64,000 nucleotides of DNA from positions 1 to 64,000 of the forward strand of contig NZ_JAGGQG010000022.1 in NCBI RefSeq assembly GCF_018613415.1, read 5' to 3'. The DNA comes from Bacillus sp. ISL-18 (GTDB taxonomy: Bacteria > Bacillota > Bacilli > Bacillales > Cytobacillaceae). Every line of letters starts with the position of its first letter. Position 1 is the first letter of the stretch. The position numbers and the translations under genes are program-made. The notes under the pieces were generated by a model, which ran no database searches, was not told where the DNA came from, and worked only from the letters and a program-made list of their open reading frames with translations. This document shows, in pieces, positions 51,992 to 60,924 of this stretch.

Positions 51992-53362
51992 ATGTCAAAT
52001 CGCAGACTTGTGATTGCAGGAACAGGCAGTGGTGTCGGAAAAACGACACTGACCATTGGGCTGATGTCTGCTTTAAGGAAAAAAGGTTATACCGTCCAGG
52101 GCTTTAAATGCGGCCCAGATTATATCGACCCGACCTATCATACGGCCGTCACGGGAAGAACGTCAAGAAACATTGACAGCTGGATGCTCAACCACGAGAT
52201 GGTCAAAGAGATTGTCAACCGCGCAAGTGTGGGGGCGGATATTTCCATCATCGAGGGAGTAATGGGTTTCTTTGATGGGAAAAATCCACTCAACAATACC
52301 GGCTCCAGTGCCGAAATCAGTCTCATCACCGAAAGTCCTGTTATTTTAGTCGTGAATTGTGCCAGTATGGCCCGGAGTGCGGCAGCCATTGTAAAGGGAT
52401 TTCAAACGTTTCTGGCGGAAGCCAATATTGTCGGGGTGATTGCTAACCGGGTTGGGAGCGAAGGCCATTTTAAAATCGTTCAAGCCGCGATTGAGCAAGA
52501 ATGCGGGATTCCCGTCCTTGGCTATTTGAAAAGGAATGAGGAACTTTCGATTCCGGAACGACATTTAGGGTTGATACCCTCCATTGAACGGGGAGAATTG
52601 GATCTATTTTTTGAGCAGCTTGGTGATTTAGTGCTGGAAACCATCGATGTAGATTCTTTATATGAGCTGGCGAAAGCGTCCCCTTTAAAGGTAAAGGAAT
52701 CCCAGTTTAAGAGAGCGGAGCAGGCAACTGTAAAAATTGCGGTCGCACGAGATGCCGCTTTTAATTTTTACTATCAGGAAAACCTCGACATTTTAGCAGC
52801 CGCTGGAGCCGAGTTGATCGAGTTCTCTCCATTAAAGGGTGAATGCCTGCCGGAACAAGTCGATGGCTTGTATATCGGTGGCGGGTTCCCAGAGGAATTT
52901 GCCGAGGAGCTGACCAAACAGACAGATGTAAAGGACTCGATTCGAGCGGTCATTGATAAAGGACTGCCAACCTTGGCGGAATGCGGCGGGTTTATGTACT
53001 TAACCGAATCGTTAGAAACAACGGATGAAACGAGTTACAAAATGGTCGGGATCATTCCCGGAAAGGTGAAAATGCAGACAAAACTAGCGGCTTTAGGATA
53101 CCGTGAAATCACTGCAGAAGGAGAAAATTTCTTGTTAGCGGGTAATCTAAGTGCAAGAGGTCATGAATTTCACTACTCGACCTTTCATCCAAGAACTGAT
53201 TTTGAGCCGGCCTACCAAACGAAAGGAATGCGCGGTTTTAAGCAGGAGGGCTATCGAAAAGGCAATTTAATTGCAGGTTATACTCATGTTCATTTTGGCT
53301 CATGCCCTGAGCTTGTCGAAAATTGGGTGAAGAAATGTAAGGAGTTCAAACAAAATGGTTAA
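51992..53362 (+). CDS. cbiA: cobyrinate a,c-diamide synthase CbiA
   Basis: A 456-residue glutamine amidotransferase-type enzyme. The N-terminal P-loop 'IAGTGSGVGKTTLTIGLM' and 'GFKCGPDYIDPTYH' belong to the ATP-using synthetase half. The C-terminal triad-type GATase domain shows 'LYIGGGFPEEFAEEL' and the nucleophile in 'PTLAECGGFMYL'. It amidates the a and c carboxylates. GGAGGAGGG lies before the ATG; the end overlaps the cobyric acid synthase start. Confidence 0.95.
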   Translation: MSNRRLVIAGTGSGVGKTTLTIGLMSALRKKGYTVQGFKCGPDYIDPTYHTAVTGRTSRNIDSWMLNHEMVKEIVNRASVGADISIIEGVMGFFDGKNPLNNTGSSAEISLITESPVILVVNCASMARSAAAIVKGFQTFLAEANIVGVIANRVGSEGHFKIVQAAIEQECGIPVLGYLKRNEELSIPERHLGLIPSIERGELDLFFEQLGDLVLETIDVDSLYELAKASPLKVKESQFKRAEQATVKIAVARDAAFNFYYQENLDILAAAGAELIEFSPLKGECLPEQVDGLYIGGGFPEEFAEELTKQTDVKDSIRAVIDKGLPTLAECGGFMYLTESLETTDETSYKMVGIIPGKVKMQTKLAALGYREITAEGENFLLAGNLSARGHEFHYSTFHPRTDFEPAYQTKGMRGFKQEGYRKGNLIAGYTHVHFGSCPELVENWVKKCKEFKQNG

Positions 53363-53768
53363 AGCTCTTCCTCTTATGTTTCAAGGCACCAATTCGGATG
53401 TCGGCAAAAGTGTCGTCGTGACAGCCTTTTGTCGGATATTCGCCCAGGACGGTTATAAAACGGTTCCGTTTAAATCACAAAATATGGCGTTAAATTCTTA
53501 TATCACCGTGGACGGAAAAGAAATCGGCAGAGCACAGGGAGTTCAGGCCGAAGCCGCAGGGATTCAGGCAACCACTGATATGAACCCGATTCTACTAAAA
53601 CCGAACCGGGATAACCAATCCCAAATTGTCGTCCATGGTAAACCATATAAGAATATGGAAGCAGGAAGGTACCGCCGGGAATTCTTTCAAACGGGATTAG
53701 AACTGCAATCACTCTCCACCCTGTCCCAAAATTATGAACGGATTGTCATTGAAGGGGCAGGCAGTTAA
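53355..53768 (+). pseudogene. cobQ: cobyric acid synthase CobQ/CbiP, truncated after about 137 codons
   Basis: The N-terminal synthetase part is intact: 'LPLMFQGTNSDVGKSVVVTAF', 'VPFKSQNMALNSYIT', 'EIGRAQGVQAEAAGI', 'NPILLKPNRDNQSQIVV' and 'YERIVIEGAGS'. Family members continue for about 350 more residues, including the glutaminase domain, from 'GAGSPAEINL'. Here the frame hits TAA right after GAGS, and the following DNA belongs to a transporter. The product lacks the amidotransferase site, so cobyric acid cannot be made from this gene. Another copy elsewhere would be needed. Confidence 0.88.
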
Positions 53769-54318
53769 GGCATTAAACGTATCTTCTACTCAGATGGCGA
53801 ATGTTGCCGCTATCGCCGGCTTGACTGCAGGTTTTGTGGGCATTGGAATTTCTTTTCTCTCTGATTACATTCTCAAAAAGAGCGGCAGCCATACGAAATC
53901 TCGAGTAATGGTTGTCGGATTTTCATTGTTGATTGGTTCCATTCTCCTTTACTCCATCACAGTGGTACATAGTGCGGCTTGGGCTATGTTTGTCATGTGT
54001 GCAGGAGCGGGATTTTTCCATTGCGCAATGTCACTTAACCCACACATCATTAATCGGTTAATTCCGGGCAATAGTTTCATGATTGGAACTTATTCCGGAT
54101 TAGTCACTGTATCTGGGGCAATCGGACCAATGGTAAGCGGAATTTTGGTCGCAAAAGGCGGCGCTAATATTGTTCAAGGATTTAATAACTCGCTTCTAAT
54201 GGTTGTCATTCTTTCTGTCATTGCGAGTATTTTGTCCCTCACCTTTGTAAAACCGGATAAGATAAACGTAAAGGAAACGTCCTCGTTGGGGAACGATACA
54301 GAAAATGTAATGGTCTAG
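53764..54318 (+). pseudogene. C-terminal half of an MFS transporter
   Basis: From the junction at about 53764 a new frame reads 'VKALNVSSTQMANVAAIAGL…' with five to six membrane helices and the MFS loop 'FLSDYILKKSGSH' ahead of 'GFSLLIGSILL…'. It ends with 'KPDKINVKETSS…'. The first half of the transporter is missing. The longest frame begins inside cobQ at 53734 with no ribosome site, so it is unlikely to make a functional protein. Confidence 0.8.
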
Positions 54319-54330
54319 AGTCAAAGATTG

Positions 54331-54362
54331 AGGAGCAGGAAGAAATGGCTGCTTCTCTTTCG
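54331..54362 (+). terminator. terminator after MFS remnant
   Basis: GAGGAGCAG pairs with CTGCTTCTC (one G-U pair), then TTTCG. AT-rich sequence to 54572 holds no gene; TTCCAA/TTGGAA arms occur near 54500-54526. Confidence 0.6.
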
Positions 54363-54572
54363 TCATTTGATTCAATAAATTTTCAAAAATTAATTTTTGT
54401 TTAGTTTTTATATAACAAATAGTTAATTTAATATAAATATTATTCGTTTTACTTAAATGAAAGTTATTAATATAATTACGATAAACATTTGTAGTTGGCT
54501 TCCAATGTACTGTAATACGGTTGGAATGCAGGTGCAAATTTATATAAAAAATATGATCTGGAGGTTCATTGA

Positions 54573-56477
54573 ATGCTTAGTTCGAAATCAACCCAATCAC
54601 TTTCTGCCAGCTCTTTTACAAAACAAGTAAATGAAGCAGTCTACCACTCTCTGAATTTTAAAGACAGGCAGGATTTTGAGGATGCACAAAGAGGTCTTAT
54701 AGCTCCATTCGATTTTAATATTTTTAAAAGCGATACAGGGGAAGTACTTTGGGATACAGATATCGTAGAATTCCTTCGTGGTTCTGCACCTGAAACTGTA
54801 AATCCGAGTTTGTGGAGGAATTCACAATTGCAATCGATTTCTGGTTTATTTCAAGTTGTGGATGGTGTTTATCAAGTTCGAGGACTATCCATATCTACCA
54901 CGGTTTTAATCGAAGGTAAAAACGGACTGATCGTCTGCGACACATTAAAAAGCATTGAATCAGCTAAAGCAGCTTTGGAATTATATTATAAGCATCGACC
55001 TAAAAAACCAGTTACAGCTATCATTGTTAGTCAAAGTCATGTTGACCATTTTGGCGGTATTCAAGCAGTACTGGAATATGCGGAAGATCCTACTATTCCT
55101 ATTATTGTTCCGCAGCATTTTACAAAAGAAGCCATCAGTGAGAATGTCCTTTTAGGTCCCATTATGAAACGACGTGGACAGTATCAATTTGGTCATGTTC
55201 TGCCTCCTGGTCCCAGGGGAACAGTCTGTGTAGGGATTGGTACAATTCAGACGAATGGCATTACCACGTTTGAAATGCCGAATGTCGAAATCGAAAATGA
55301 AATCCAAACATTGGATATTGATGGATTAACTTTTCAATTCTTATTAACCCCTGACACAGAAGCGCCAGCTGAAATGCATTTTTATTGTGAGGATTACAAA
55401 GTTTTATATGCTTCTGAGAATGTAAATAAAACGATGCATCAAATTTACACTGTAAGAGGGGCAAAAACGCGTGATGCCCTACAGTGGGTGAGTGCCATCG
55501 AAAAGACGATCGATTTGGTTGAGAATAAAGAAATGGATGCTTTGGTTATGGCGCATGCTTGGCCTGTTTGGGGAAAGGAGAATGCGACCCAGCATTTGAA
55601 ATTGCAGCGTGATTTATATAAATACATGCATGATCAAACAGTTCGTCTAGCCAATCATGGATATACGATGGATGAAATAGCCGAAACGATCCAACTGCCG
55701 GAAACCTTAAATCAATATTGGGGGAATCGGGGGTATTATGGTACCTTAAAGCACAATGTGAAGGGGATTTATAATTTTTATTTAGGCTATTACAGTGGCC
55801 ATCCATCGGATTTAGATCCACTGCCACAAGTGGAAGCAGGAAAAAAATATGTTCAATATATGGGCGGCGCGGTTCATGTCATTCAACAAGCAAAAGCAGA
55901 TTATGATAATGGCGAGTATCGTTGGGTGGCTCAAGTTTTGAAACATGTAGTGATGGCTGAACCGGACAATATCGAAGCCAAACGGTTATTAGCAGACACG
56001 TTTGAACAATTAGGATACCAGGCAGAGTCAGCAAACTGGCGGAACATGTACCTTGCTGGGGCTATGGAACTAACAACTGGCGTGAATAAAAATGTTCCGA
56101 CATATGATAGTTCGGCGGTTTTTAGTAAAGTTTCAGTCGATGATTTCTTAAAGTTATTAGCCATTAAATTGAATGGTCCAAAAGCAAATGGCAAAAAGAT
56201 GACCGTGAATGTGACGATAGCTGATACAAGTGAAGAGTTTGTAATGTATTTGGAAAATTCAGTATTATCACACAAAATAAACAAGTTGGATGATAATCCG
56301 GATGTCTCTTTACGTGTTGATAAATCCATATTGTATGGAATGGGAAATGGTCGTCTTACCCCGGCACAAGAATTAAAAGCGAAAACACTGGAGATCTCTG
56401 GTGACCCAAATCTATGGAATGATTTTTTATCCTTATTTGATTCATTCAATCCTTTAGTCAATATTGTCACTCCTTAG
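54573..56477 (+). CDS. alkylsulfatase-like metallo-beta-lactamase-fold protein
   Basis: A 634-residue member of the linear-alkylsulfatase family (SdsA1-like). The metallo-beta-lactamase domain spans about residues 100-340 ('STTVLIEGKNGLIVCDTL', 'TPDTEAPAEMHF', 'MHQIYTVRGAKTRDALQWV'). The alkyl-sulfatase dimerisation domain follows ('QRDLYKYMHDQTVRLANHGYTMDEIAE…RGYYGTLKHNVKGIYN'), then a C-terminal SCP2-like domain. The first metal His of the HxHxDH motif is Gln here ('SQSHVDHFGG'), so metal binding may be altered. There is no signal peptide, so it should be cytoplasmic. Canonical members release primary alcohols from sulfate esters, which fits the downstream alcohol and aldehyde dehydrogenases. 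Confidence 0.87.
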   Translation: MLSSKSTQSLSASSFTKQVNEAVYHSLNFKDRQDFEDAQRGLIAPFDFNIFKSDTGEVLWDTDIVEFLRGSAPETVNPSLWRNSQLQSISGLFQVVDGVYQVRGLSISTTVLIEGKNGLIVCDTLKSIESAKAALELYYKHRPKKPVTAIIVSQSHVDHFGGIQAVLEYAEDPTIPIIVPQHFTKEAISENVLLGPIMKRRGQYQFGHVLPPGPRGTVCVGIGTIQTNGITTFEMPNVEIENEIQTLDIDGLTFQFLLTPDTEAPAEMHFYCEDYKVLYASENVNKTMHQIYTVRGAKTRDALQWVSAIEKTIDLVENKEMDALVMAHAWPVWGKENATQHLKLQRDLYKYMHDQTVRLANHGYTMDEIAETIQLPETLNQYWGNRGYYGTLKHNVKGIYNFYLGYYSGHPSDLDPLPQVEAGKKYVQYMGGAVHVIQQAKADYDNGEYRWVAQVLKHVVMAEPDNIEAKRLLADTFEQLGYQAESANWRNMYLAGAMELTTGVNKNVPTYDSSAVFSKVSVDDFLKLLAIKLNGPKANGKKMTVNVTIADTSEEFVMYLENSVLSHKINKLDDNPDVSLRVDKSILYGMGNGRLTPAQELKAKTLEISGDPNLWNDFLSLFDSFNPLVNIVTP

Positions 56478-56520
56478 TGGCGGGGCAAGGTAAGTATACC
56501 TTGGGGATTTTCTTGAAAGT

Positions 56521-56558
56521 GTTTCAAAGTATAGACATAAACAATTCACATTTGAAAC
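56521..56558. promoter_or_regulatory. enhancer-type inverted repeat (UAS 1)
   Basis: GTTTCAAA (56521-56528) and TTTGAAAC (56551-56558) are perfect inverted arms whose starts are 30 bp apart. It lies about 55 bp upstream of a sigma-54 -24 element. The same arms and spacing recur at 61983-62020. Confidence 0.75.
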
Positions 56559-56612
56559 TATTTAAATTCGAATAGAAGGCTAGTCCCCCCAATTTTATCA
56601 GATTAAGAGTTT

Positions 56613-56628
56613 TGGCATAAAAATTGCA
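56613..56628 (+). promoter_or_regulatory. sigma-54 (SigL) promoter of iron-ADH operon
   Basis: TGGCAT-AAAAA-TTGCA: the GG of the -24 element (56614-56615) and the GC of the -12 element (56626-56627) are separated by exactly 10 nt. Confidence 0.85.
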
Positions 56629-56713
56629 AGTATAAAAAAAGAACTTGCCTTATTTATCGCTGGTTAATTCTGGTGCGTACCAGCCTAAAAAATTTATTTG
56701 AAAGGTGATCGCT

Positions 56714-57892
56714 ATGTTGCAAAATCGAAGCTTTCATTCTTGTCTGCCAACCAATGTACGGTTCGGCTTGGATATTGTTAAAAACGAGCTTGCTCATGAA
56801 ATTCGTCTTGCTAACAAAAGTAGAGTATTTATTGCCACCGATGAAGGACTTGTAAAAGCCGGATTAATCAAAACGATTACAGCTAATTTGATAGAAAATG
56901 AAATTGAAAGTGTTATTTTTTCAGAGGTAGAACCCAATCCAAAAGTTGAAACAATTATGCGGGGGGCATCTCTTTATACACAGGAGTCTTGCGATATGAT
57001 TTTAGCGATTGGCGGCGGAAGCGCGATGGACTTCGCCAAAGCGGTCGGGGTGGCGGTCACTCATTCTGGCCATATCCTGGATTACCGCAGGGGCGAAAAG
57101 GCTATCACTTATCCAATTCCATTATTGTTCGCGATTCCGACAACCGTAGGGACTGGTTCGGAAGTAACCGCAGTGGCGATCGTAACCGATCCTGAAGTTG
57201 GCAGAAAATATGCTGTCTCTTCTCCAAATCTTATTCCGAAGATGGCATTTATTGATCCTTTGATGACGGTAACTTTACCGAAACATCATGTTTCGGCAAC
57301 TGCACTTGATGCTTTAGTCCATGCCATAGAGGCTTATACAGTGGTCCGAGCTGCACCGATATCAGATGGACTTGCATTGCATGCCATCCGAATGATTCGA
57401 GAATATCTTCCGGCAAGCTATGCGCATCCAGATAACCTTGAGGCCCGCGCACAGATTCAATTAGCCAGCACGATGGCAGGGATGGCCTTTAGTCTGGCAG
57501 GTCTTGGCCTTGTACACTCTTGTTCCCATCCGATGTCGGCTGTCTATCATGTTCCGCATGGAGTGGCCAATGCGATTTTATTGCCTTATGTCATTCAACA
57601 CAATCTGATTTCCAATATAAAAAAATTTGCTGATATAGCAAGGATCTTCCAGCCAGAGTTAGTATTAAAAAACGACCAAGCAGCTGCAAAAGAACTTGTC
57701 GGTTTACTGGAATCATTTATTGCTTCCGTTGATATTCCCAAGGATTTTAGTTATATAGGAATTGAAGTGACGGATGAAGTGATCGATCGTTTAGCCAATG
57801 ATGCAATGCTTGATGGGACGATTCCCTCAAATCCTCGCAAGGTCTATAAAGAAGATGTTGTAAAAATCTACAATCAGGTATTACCCAGATAA
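56714..57892 (+). CDS. iron-containing alcohol dehydrogenase
   Basis: A 392-residue group III alcohol dehydrogenase from ATG 56714 (GAAAGGTGA upstream). The cofactor loop is 'ILAIGGGSAMDFAKAVGV', then 'IPTTVGTGSEVTAVAIVTD'. Metal ligands are Asp and His in 'DALVHAIEAY' and the His residues in 'CSHPMSAVYHVPHGVANAILLP'. It oxidises primary alcohols to aldehydes with NAD; relatives act on 4-hydroxybutyrate, butanol or methanol. It is followed 17 nt later by an aldehyde dehydrogenase and is expressed from the sigma-54 promoter, so it belongs to an inducible alcohol-degrading operon. Confidence 0.93.
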   Translation: MLQNRSFHSCLPTNVRFGLDIVKNELAHEIRLANKSRVFIATDEGLVKAGLIKTITANLIENEIESVIFSEVEPNPKVETIMRGASLYTQESCDMILAIGGGSAMDFAKAVGVAVTHSGHILDYRRGEKAITYPIPLLFAIPTTVGTGSEVTAVAIVTDPEVGRKYAVSSPNLIPKMAFIDPLMTVTLPKHHVSATALDALVHAIEAYTVVRAAPISDGLALHAIRMIREYLPASYAHPDNLEARAQIQLASTMAGMAFSLAGLGLVHSCSHPMSAVYHVPHGVANAILLPYVIQHNLISNIKKFADIARIFQPELVLKNDQAAAKELVGLLESFIASVDIPKDFSYIGIEVTDEVIDRLANDAMLDGTIPSNPRKVYKEDVVKIYNQVLPR

Positions 57893-57909
57893 AAGGAGAG
57901 TGCAATTGT

Positions 57910-59334
57910 ATGTATATTAATGGAGAATGGATTAGCACGAACAAAACACTGGACGTTAAAAACCCGGCAACAGGAGAGAAAGTAGATCAAGTGTTCCTTG
58001 TTGGCAAGGCAGAGACAGAGTATGCGATCCAAGCCGCCGAATCTGCTTTTCCGACATGGTCGGGTTTAACAGCTGAACAGCGTTCGGAATACCTTCAAAG
58101 AGTTGTAAAAAAGCTGGAAGAGAAGAAAGAACACCTTGCCCAGGTCATCACCAAAGAAATGGGCAAATCCATTCATAATGCCCGTTATGAAGTAGGGAGT
58201 GCGATTTCTTTTTTTAAATGGTACGCAGAAGAAGCAAGAAGGGTGTATGGAGATACTGTTCCGGCTTCCGCACCCAATAAGCGAATGACTGTTATTCGCC
58301 AACCCGTAGGAGTTGTCGCAGCAATCACGCCTTGGAATTTCCCATTATCGATGGGAGCACGCAAGCTTGGTCCTGCATTAGCTGTAGGCTGCACCGTTGT
58401 CCTCAGACCATCAACTGAAGCACCACTCTCTTCCGTGGAATTATTTAAAGTGTTTGAAGAAGCTGGATTGCCTAAAGGTGTGGTTAATTTAGTGATCGGA
58501 AGCCCTAGTGAAATTGTTAACCCGCTTATGGAAAGTAAAGTAGTCCGTAAAGTGACGTTTACAGGTTCCACTGAAGTAGGAAAAATAATAATACGGCAAT
58601 CTGCCGATACCGTAAAAAAGGTGTCGATGGAACTGGGGGGCCATGCTCCATTTATTGTATTTGAGGATGCTGACTTAGATTTGGCTGTGGAAGGTGCAAT
58701 CAAAAGTAAATTTGCTTCAACTGGTCAACAATGCATCTGTGCGAATCGAATTTATGTTCACGACACCATCTATGATGAATTTGCAAAACGTTTGCACGAA
58801 AAAGTTGCCTCTTTGAACGTTGGAAATGGCCTGGATGAATCCAATGAAATTGGTCCAATGGTGAACGAAAAAGGGATGGAGAAGGCACATGATCAAGTGA
58901 TCGATGCTGTGAACAAGGGGGCACGAGTTTTGTATGGTGGAAGCAGACTTTCAGATGGAGATTTAGTGAAAGGCTATTTTTATGCCCCAACTATCCTAGT
59001 TGATGTAAACGAAAATATGAAAATATGTTCGGAAGAAACATTCGGTCCTGTTGCACCATTGATTCGTTTTGAATCAGAAGAAGAAGTCATTAAGATGGCA
59101 AACGACATCGAGTATGGACTTGCCTCTTACTTCTATACAAATGATCTATCTCGGTCGTATCGAGTTTCTGAAAAATTAGAGTATGGAATGGTCGGCGTGA
59201 ATGATCCTGCTCCATTTGCTGTACAAGTACCATTCGGAGGTGTTAAAGAAAGTGGTTTAGGCCGGGAAGGTGGACGCTATGGCCTGGATGACTATCTTGA
59301 AACAAAGTTAGTATCCGTTGCTATTCGACTTTAA
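57910..59334 (+). CDS. NAD(P)-dependent aldehyde dehydrogenase, succinate-semialdehyde type
   Basis: A 474-residue ALDH after AAAAGGAGAG. 'ITPWNFPLSMGARKLGPALAVGC' (split by 20) and 'FTGSTEVGKII' form the cofactor site. Catalytic Glu is in 'ELGGHAPFIVF' and Cys in 'STGQQCICANRIYV'. The overall pattern, including 'RVYGDTVPA' and 'VNDPAPFAVQVPFGGVKESGLGREGG', is that of GabD-like enzymes. It would oxidise the aldehyde from the upstream iron alcohol dehydrogenase to an acid. 4-Hydroxybutyrate to succinate is one possible pair of steps. Confidence 0.93.
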   Translation: MYINGEWISTNKTLDVKNPATGEKVDQVFLVGKAETEYAIQAAESAFPTWSGLTAEQRSEYLQRVVKKLEEKKEHLAQVITKEMGKSIHNARYEVGSAISFFKWYAEEARRVYGDTVPASAPNKRMTVIRQPVGVVAAITPWNFPLSMGARKLGPALAVGCTVVLRPSTEAPLSSVELFKVFEEAGLPKGVVNLVIGSPSEIVNPLMESKVVRKVTFTGSTEVGKIIIRQSADTVKKVSMELGGHAPFIVFEDADLDLAVEGAIKSKFASTGQQCICANRIYVHDTIYDEFAKRLHEKVASLNVGNGLDESNEIGPMVNEKGMEKAHDQVIDAVNKGARVLYGGSRLSDGDLVKGYFYAPTILVDVNENMKICSEETFGPVAPLIRFESEEEVIKMANDIEYGLASYFYTNDLSRSYRVSEKLEYGMVGVNDPAPFAVQVPFGGVKESGLGREGGRYGLDDYLETKLVSVAIRL

Positions 59335-59415
59335 TCATTAGAAGCCGATTTCCAATATGGAGCCGGCTTCCTTTTATTTGAAAATAATCATTGATACAAA
59401 CAGCCATACAAGGTT

Positions 59416-59453
59416 GTTGCAATGCTTGAACATGATAGATTCAAATTTGAGTC
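59416..59453. promoter_or_regulatory. enhancer-type inverted repeat (UAS 2, degenerate)
   Basis: GTTGCAAT (59416-59423) and TTTGAGTC (59446-59453) match six of eight bases in each arm of the GTTTCAAA/TTTGAAAC pair and keep the 30-bp spacing. An overlapping AACATGA/TCATGTT palindrome is also present. Confidence 0.5.
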
Positions 59454-59492
59454 ATGTTTATTTATTTTATGTCTTTTTATAAGGTTTAAAGT

Positions 59493-59508
59493 TTGTATGA
59501 ATCTTGCA
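59493..59508 (+). promoter_or_regulatory. near-consensus sigma-54 promoter of CoA-transferase
   Basis: TTGTATGAATCTTGCA has the -12 GC at 59506-59507 and TG rather than GG at -24 with the right spacing. The core GTATGAATCTTGCAT is identical to that of the promoter at 62061. Confidence 0.65.
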
Positions 59509-59594
59509 TTTTAGTTAATTGAAAAGGATGTAATTCATAAGATCCCATATATGGAACTATGAAATATTGACATAAAGTAAAAGGAGGTTATTGG

Positions 59595-60782
59595 ATGGCT
59601 GGTCCATTAGAAGGAATAAAAGTATTAGATCTTTCAAGAACTCTTGCAGGTCCTTTTTGCAGTATGCAGTTGGGAGACATGGGTGCAGATGTCATCAAAG
59701 TTGAGCAGCCAGGGCTCGGAGATGAAACCAGGAAATTTACTCCACCTGAGATAAACGGGGAATCCTGTTATTTTATGAGTTTAAATAAAAATAAAAAAGG
59801 GATTACGTTGGATCTTAAAACGGAGGAAGGACAAAGGATTGTGAAACAACTTGTGGCAGAATCGGATGTTTTAATAGAAAACTTTCGAAATGGCACAATG
59901 GAAAAATTCGGACTAGGATATGACGTACTGAAGGAAATAAATCCTCGTCTTGTGTATTGCGCGATCAGTGGGTTTGGCCGGACAGGGCCGATGAAGGATG
60001 AGCCTGCCTATGATTTATTAATGCAAGGATTTGGCGGGTTAATGAGTGTTACAGGGGAGCCGGATCGGCCTCCAGTGAAGGTCGGCTTCTCAATTGTGGA
60101 TTTGGGAACAGGACTATACGCAACACTTGCAGTAGTTTTGGCTTTATTTTCCAGAGGAAAGACAGGAAAAGGTCAATACGTGGAATCATCCTTGTTTGAA
60201 ACGGTCGTATCGTTGTCTAATTATTTGGGACAGAATGCCTTGGCAACAGGGAAAGCGCCTGAACGCTTTGGATCTGCACATCCTTCCCTTGTTCCTTACC
60301 AAGTCTTTGAGACAAAGGATGGTTATGTGACAATTGCGGTAACAAACGATGCATTGTGGAGAAAAATGTGTGATGCACTAGAACTGTATGAGCTAAAGGA
60401 TCATCCGAGGTATGCCCTAAATGTAAACCGGGTAGCAAACCGGGAAGAACTCGTAGGAATTCTCACAGAGTTCACGAAAAACAAAGACTCATCGGAAATC
60501 ATTGAAAGGTTGCAACGTGCTGGTGTGCCTGGAGGCCCGATTCATAACCTGACCCAAGTCTTGGCCCATCCGCAGATACAATCTCGCGGAATGATACAAG
60601 AAGTAGAGCATCCCACTATTGGTATGCTGAAAATGTTAGGAATTCCTATTAAATTATCGGATACGCCAGGATCGGTTCGTAAGGCACCTCCATTATTAGG
60701 TGAGGATACAGACGAAGTTTTATCCCAACTCGGCTACACGAGCAGCGGTATTGCAGCATTGAGAGAAAAGGGGGCGATCTAG
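59595..60782 (+). CDS. CaiB/BaiF-family CoA-transferase
   Basis: A 395-residue class III CoA-transferase. The N-terminus 'GPLEGIKVLDLSRTLAGPFCSMQLGDMGADVIKVE' (two pieces) is diagnostic. The catalytic Asp lies in 'EPAYDLLMQGFGG' and the small domain in 'AGVPGGPIHNLTQVLAHPQ'. These enzymes move CoA between carboxylic acids without ATP. In this cluster it would activate the acid formed by the aldehyde dehydrogenase, with a donor such as succinyl- or acetyl-CoA. AAAGGAGG precedes the ATG, and a sigma-54-like promoter lies about 85 bp upstream. Confidence 0.93.
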   Translation: MAGPLEGIKVLDLSRTLAGPFCSMQLGDMGADVIKVEQPGLGDETRKFTPPEINGESCYFMSLNKNKKGITLDLKTEEGQRIVKQLVAESDVLIENFRNGTMEKFGLGYDVLKEINPRLVYCAISGFGRTGPMKDEPAYDLLMQGFGGLMSVTGEPDRPPVKVGFSIVDLGTGLYATLAVVLALFSRGKTGKGQYVESSLFETVVSLSNYLGQNALATGKAPERFGSAHPSLVPYQVFETKDGYVTIAVTNDALWRKMCDALELYELKDHPRYALNVNRVANREELVGILTEFTKNKDSSEIIERLQRAGVPGGPIHNLTQVLAHPQIQSRGMIQEVEHPTIGMLKMLGIPIKLSDTPGSVRKAPPLLGEDTDEVLSQLGYTSSGIAALREKGAI

Positions 60783-60924
60783 CGTAATTTGCCTGATCAC
60801 CGAGGTTTGAAGGAGCAGATAATCCCTGCTTCTTTATTTATTCGAAGTTCAATCATTTATCACACTTATCATAGGAATCAGTAAATGAATGCAGATTGGG
60901 CGTTAGAAGAGCCAAATAAAACAG

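Noticed and set aside
54523..54535. Sigma-54 promoter before the alkylsulfatase-like gene
   Set aside because: GG and GC are separated by 9 nt, not 10, and no GTTTCAAA-type enhancer repeat lies upstream.
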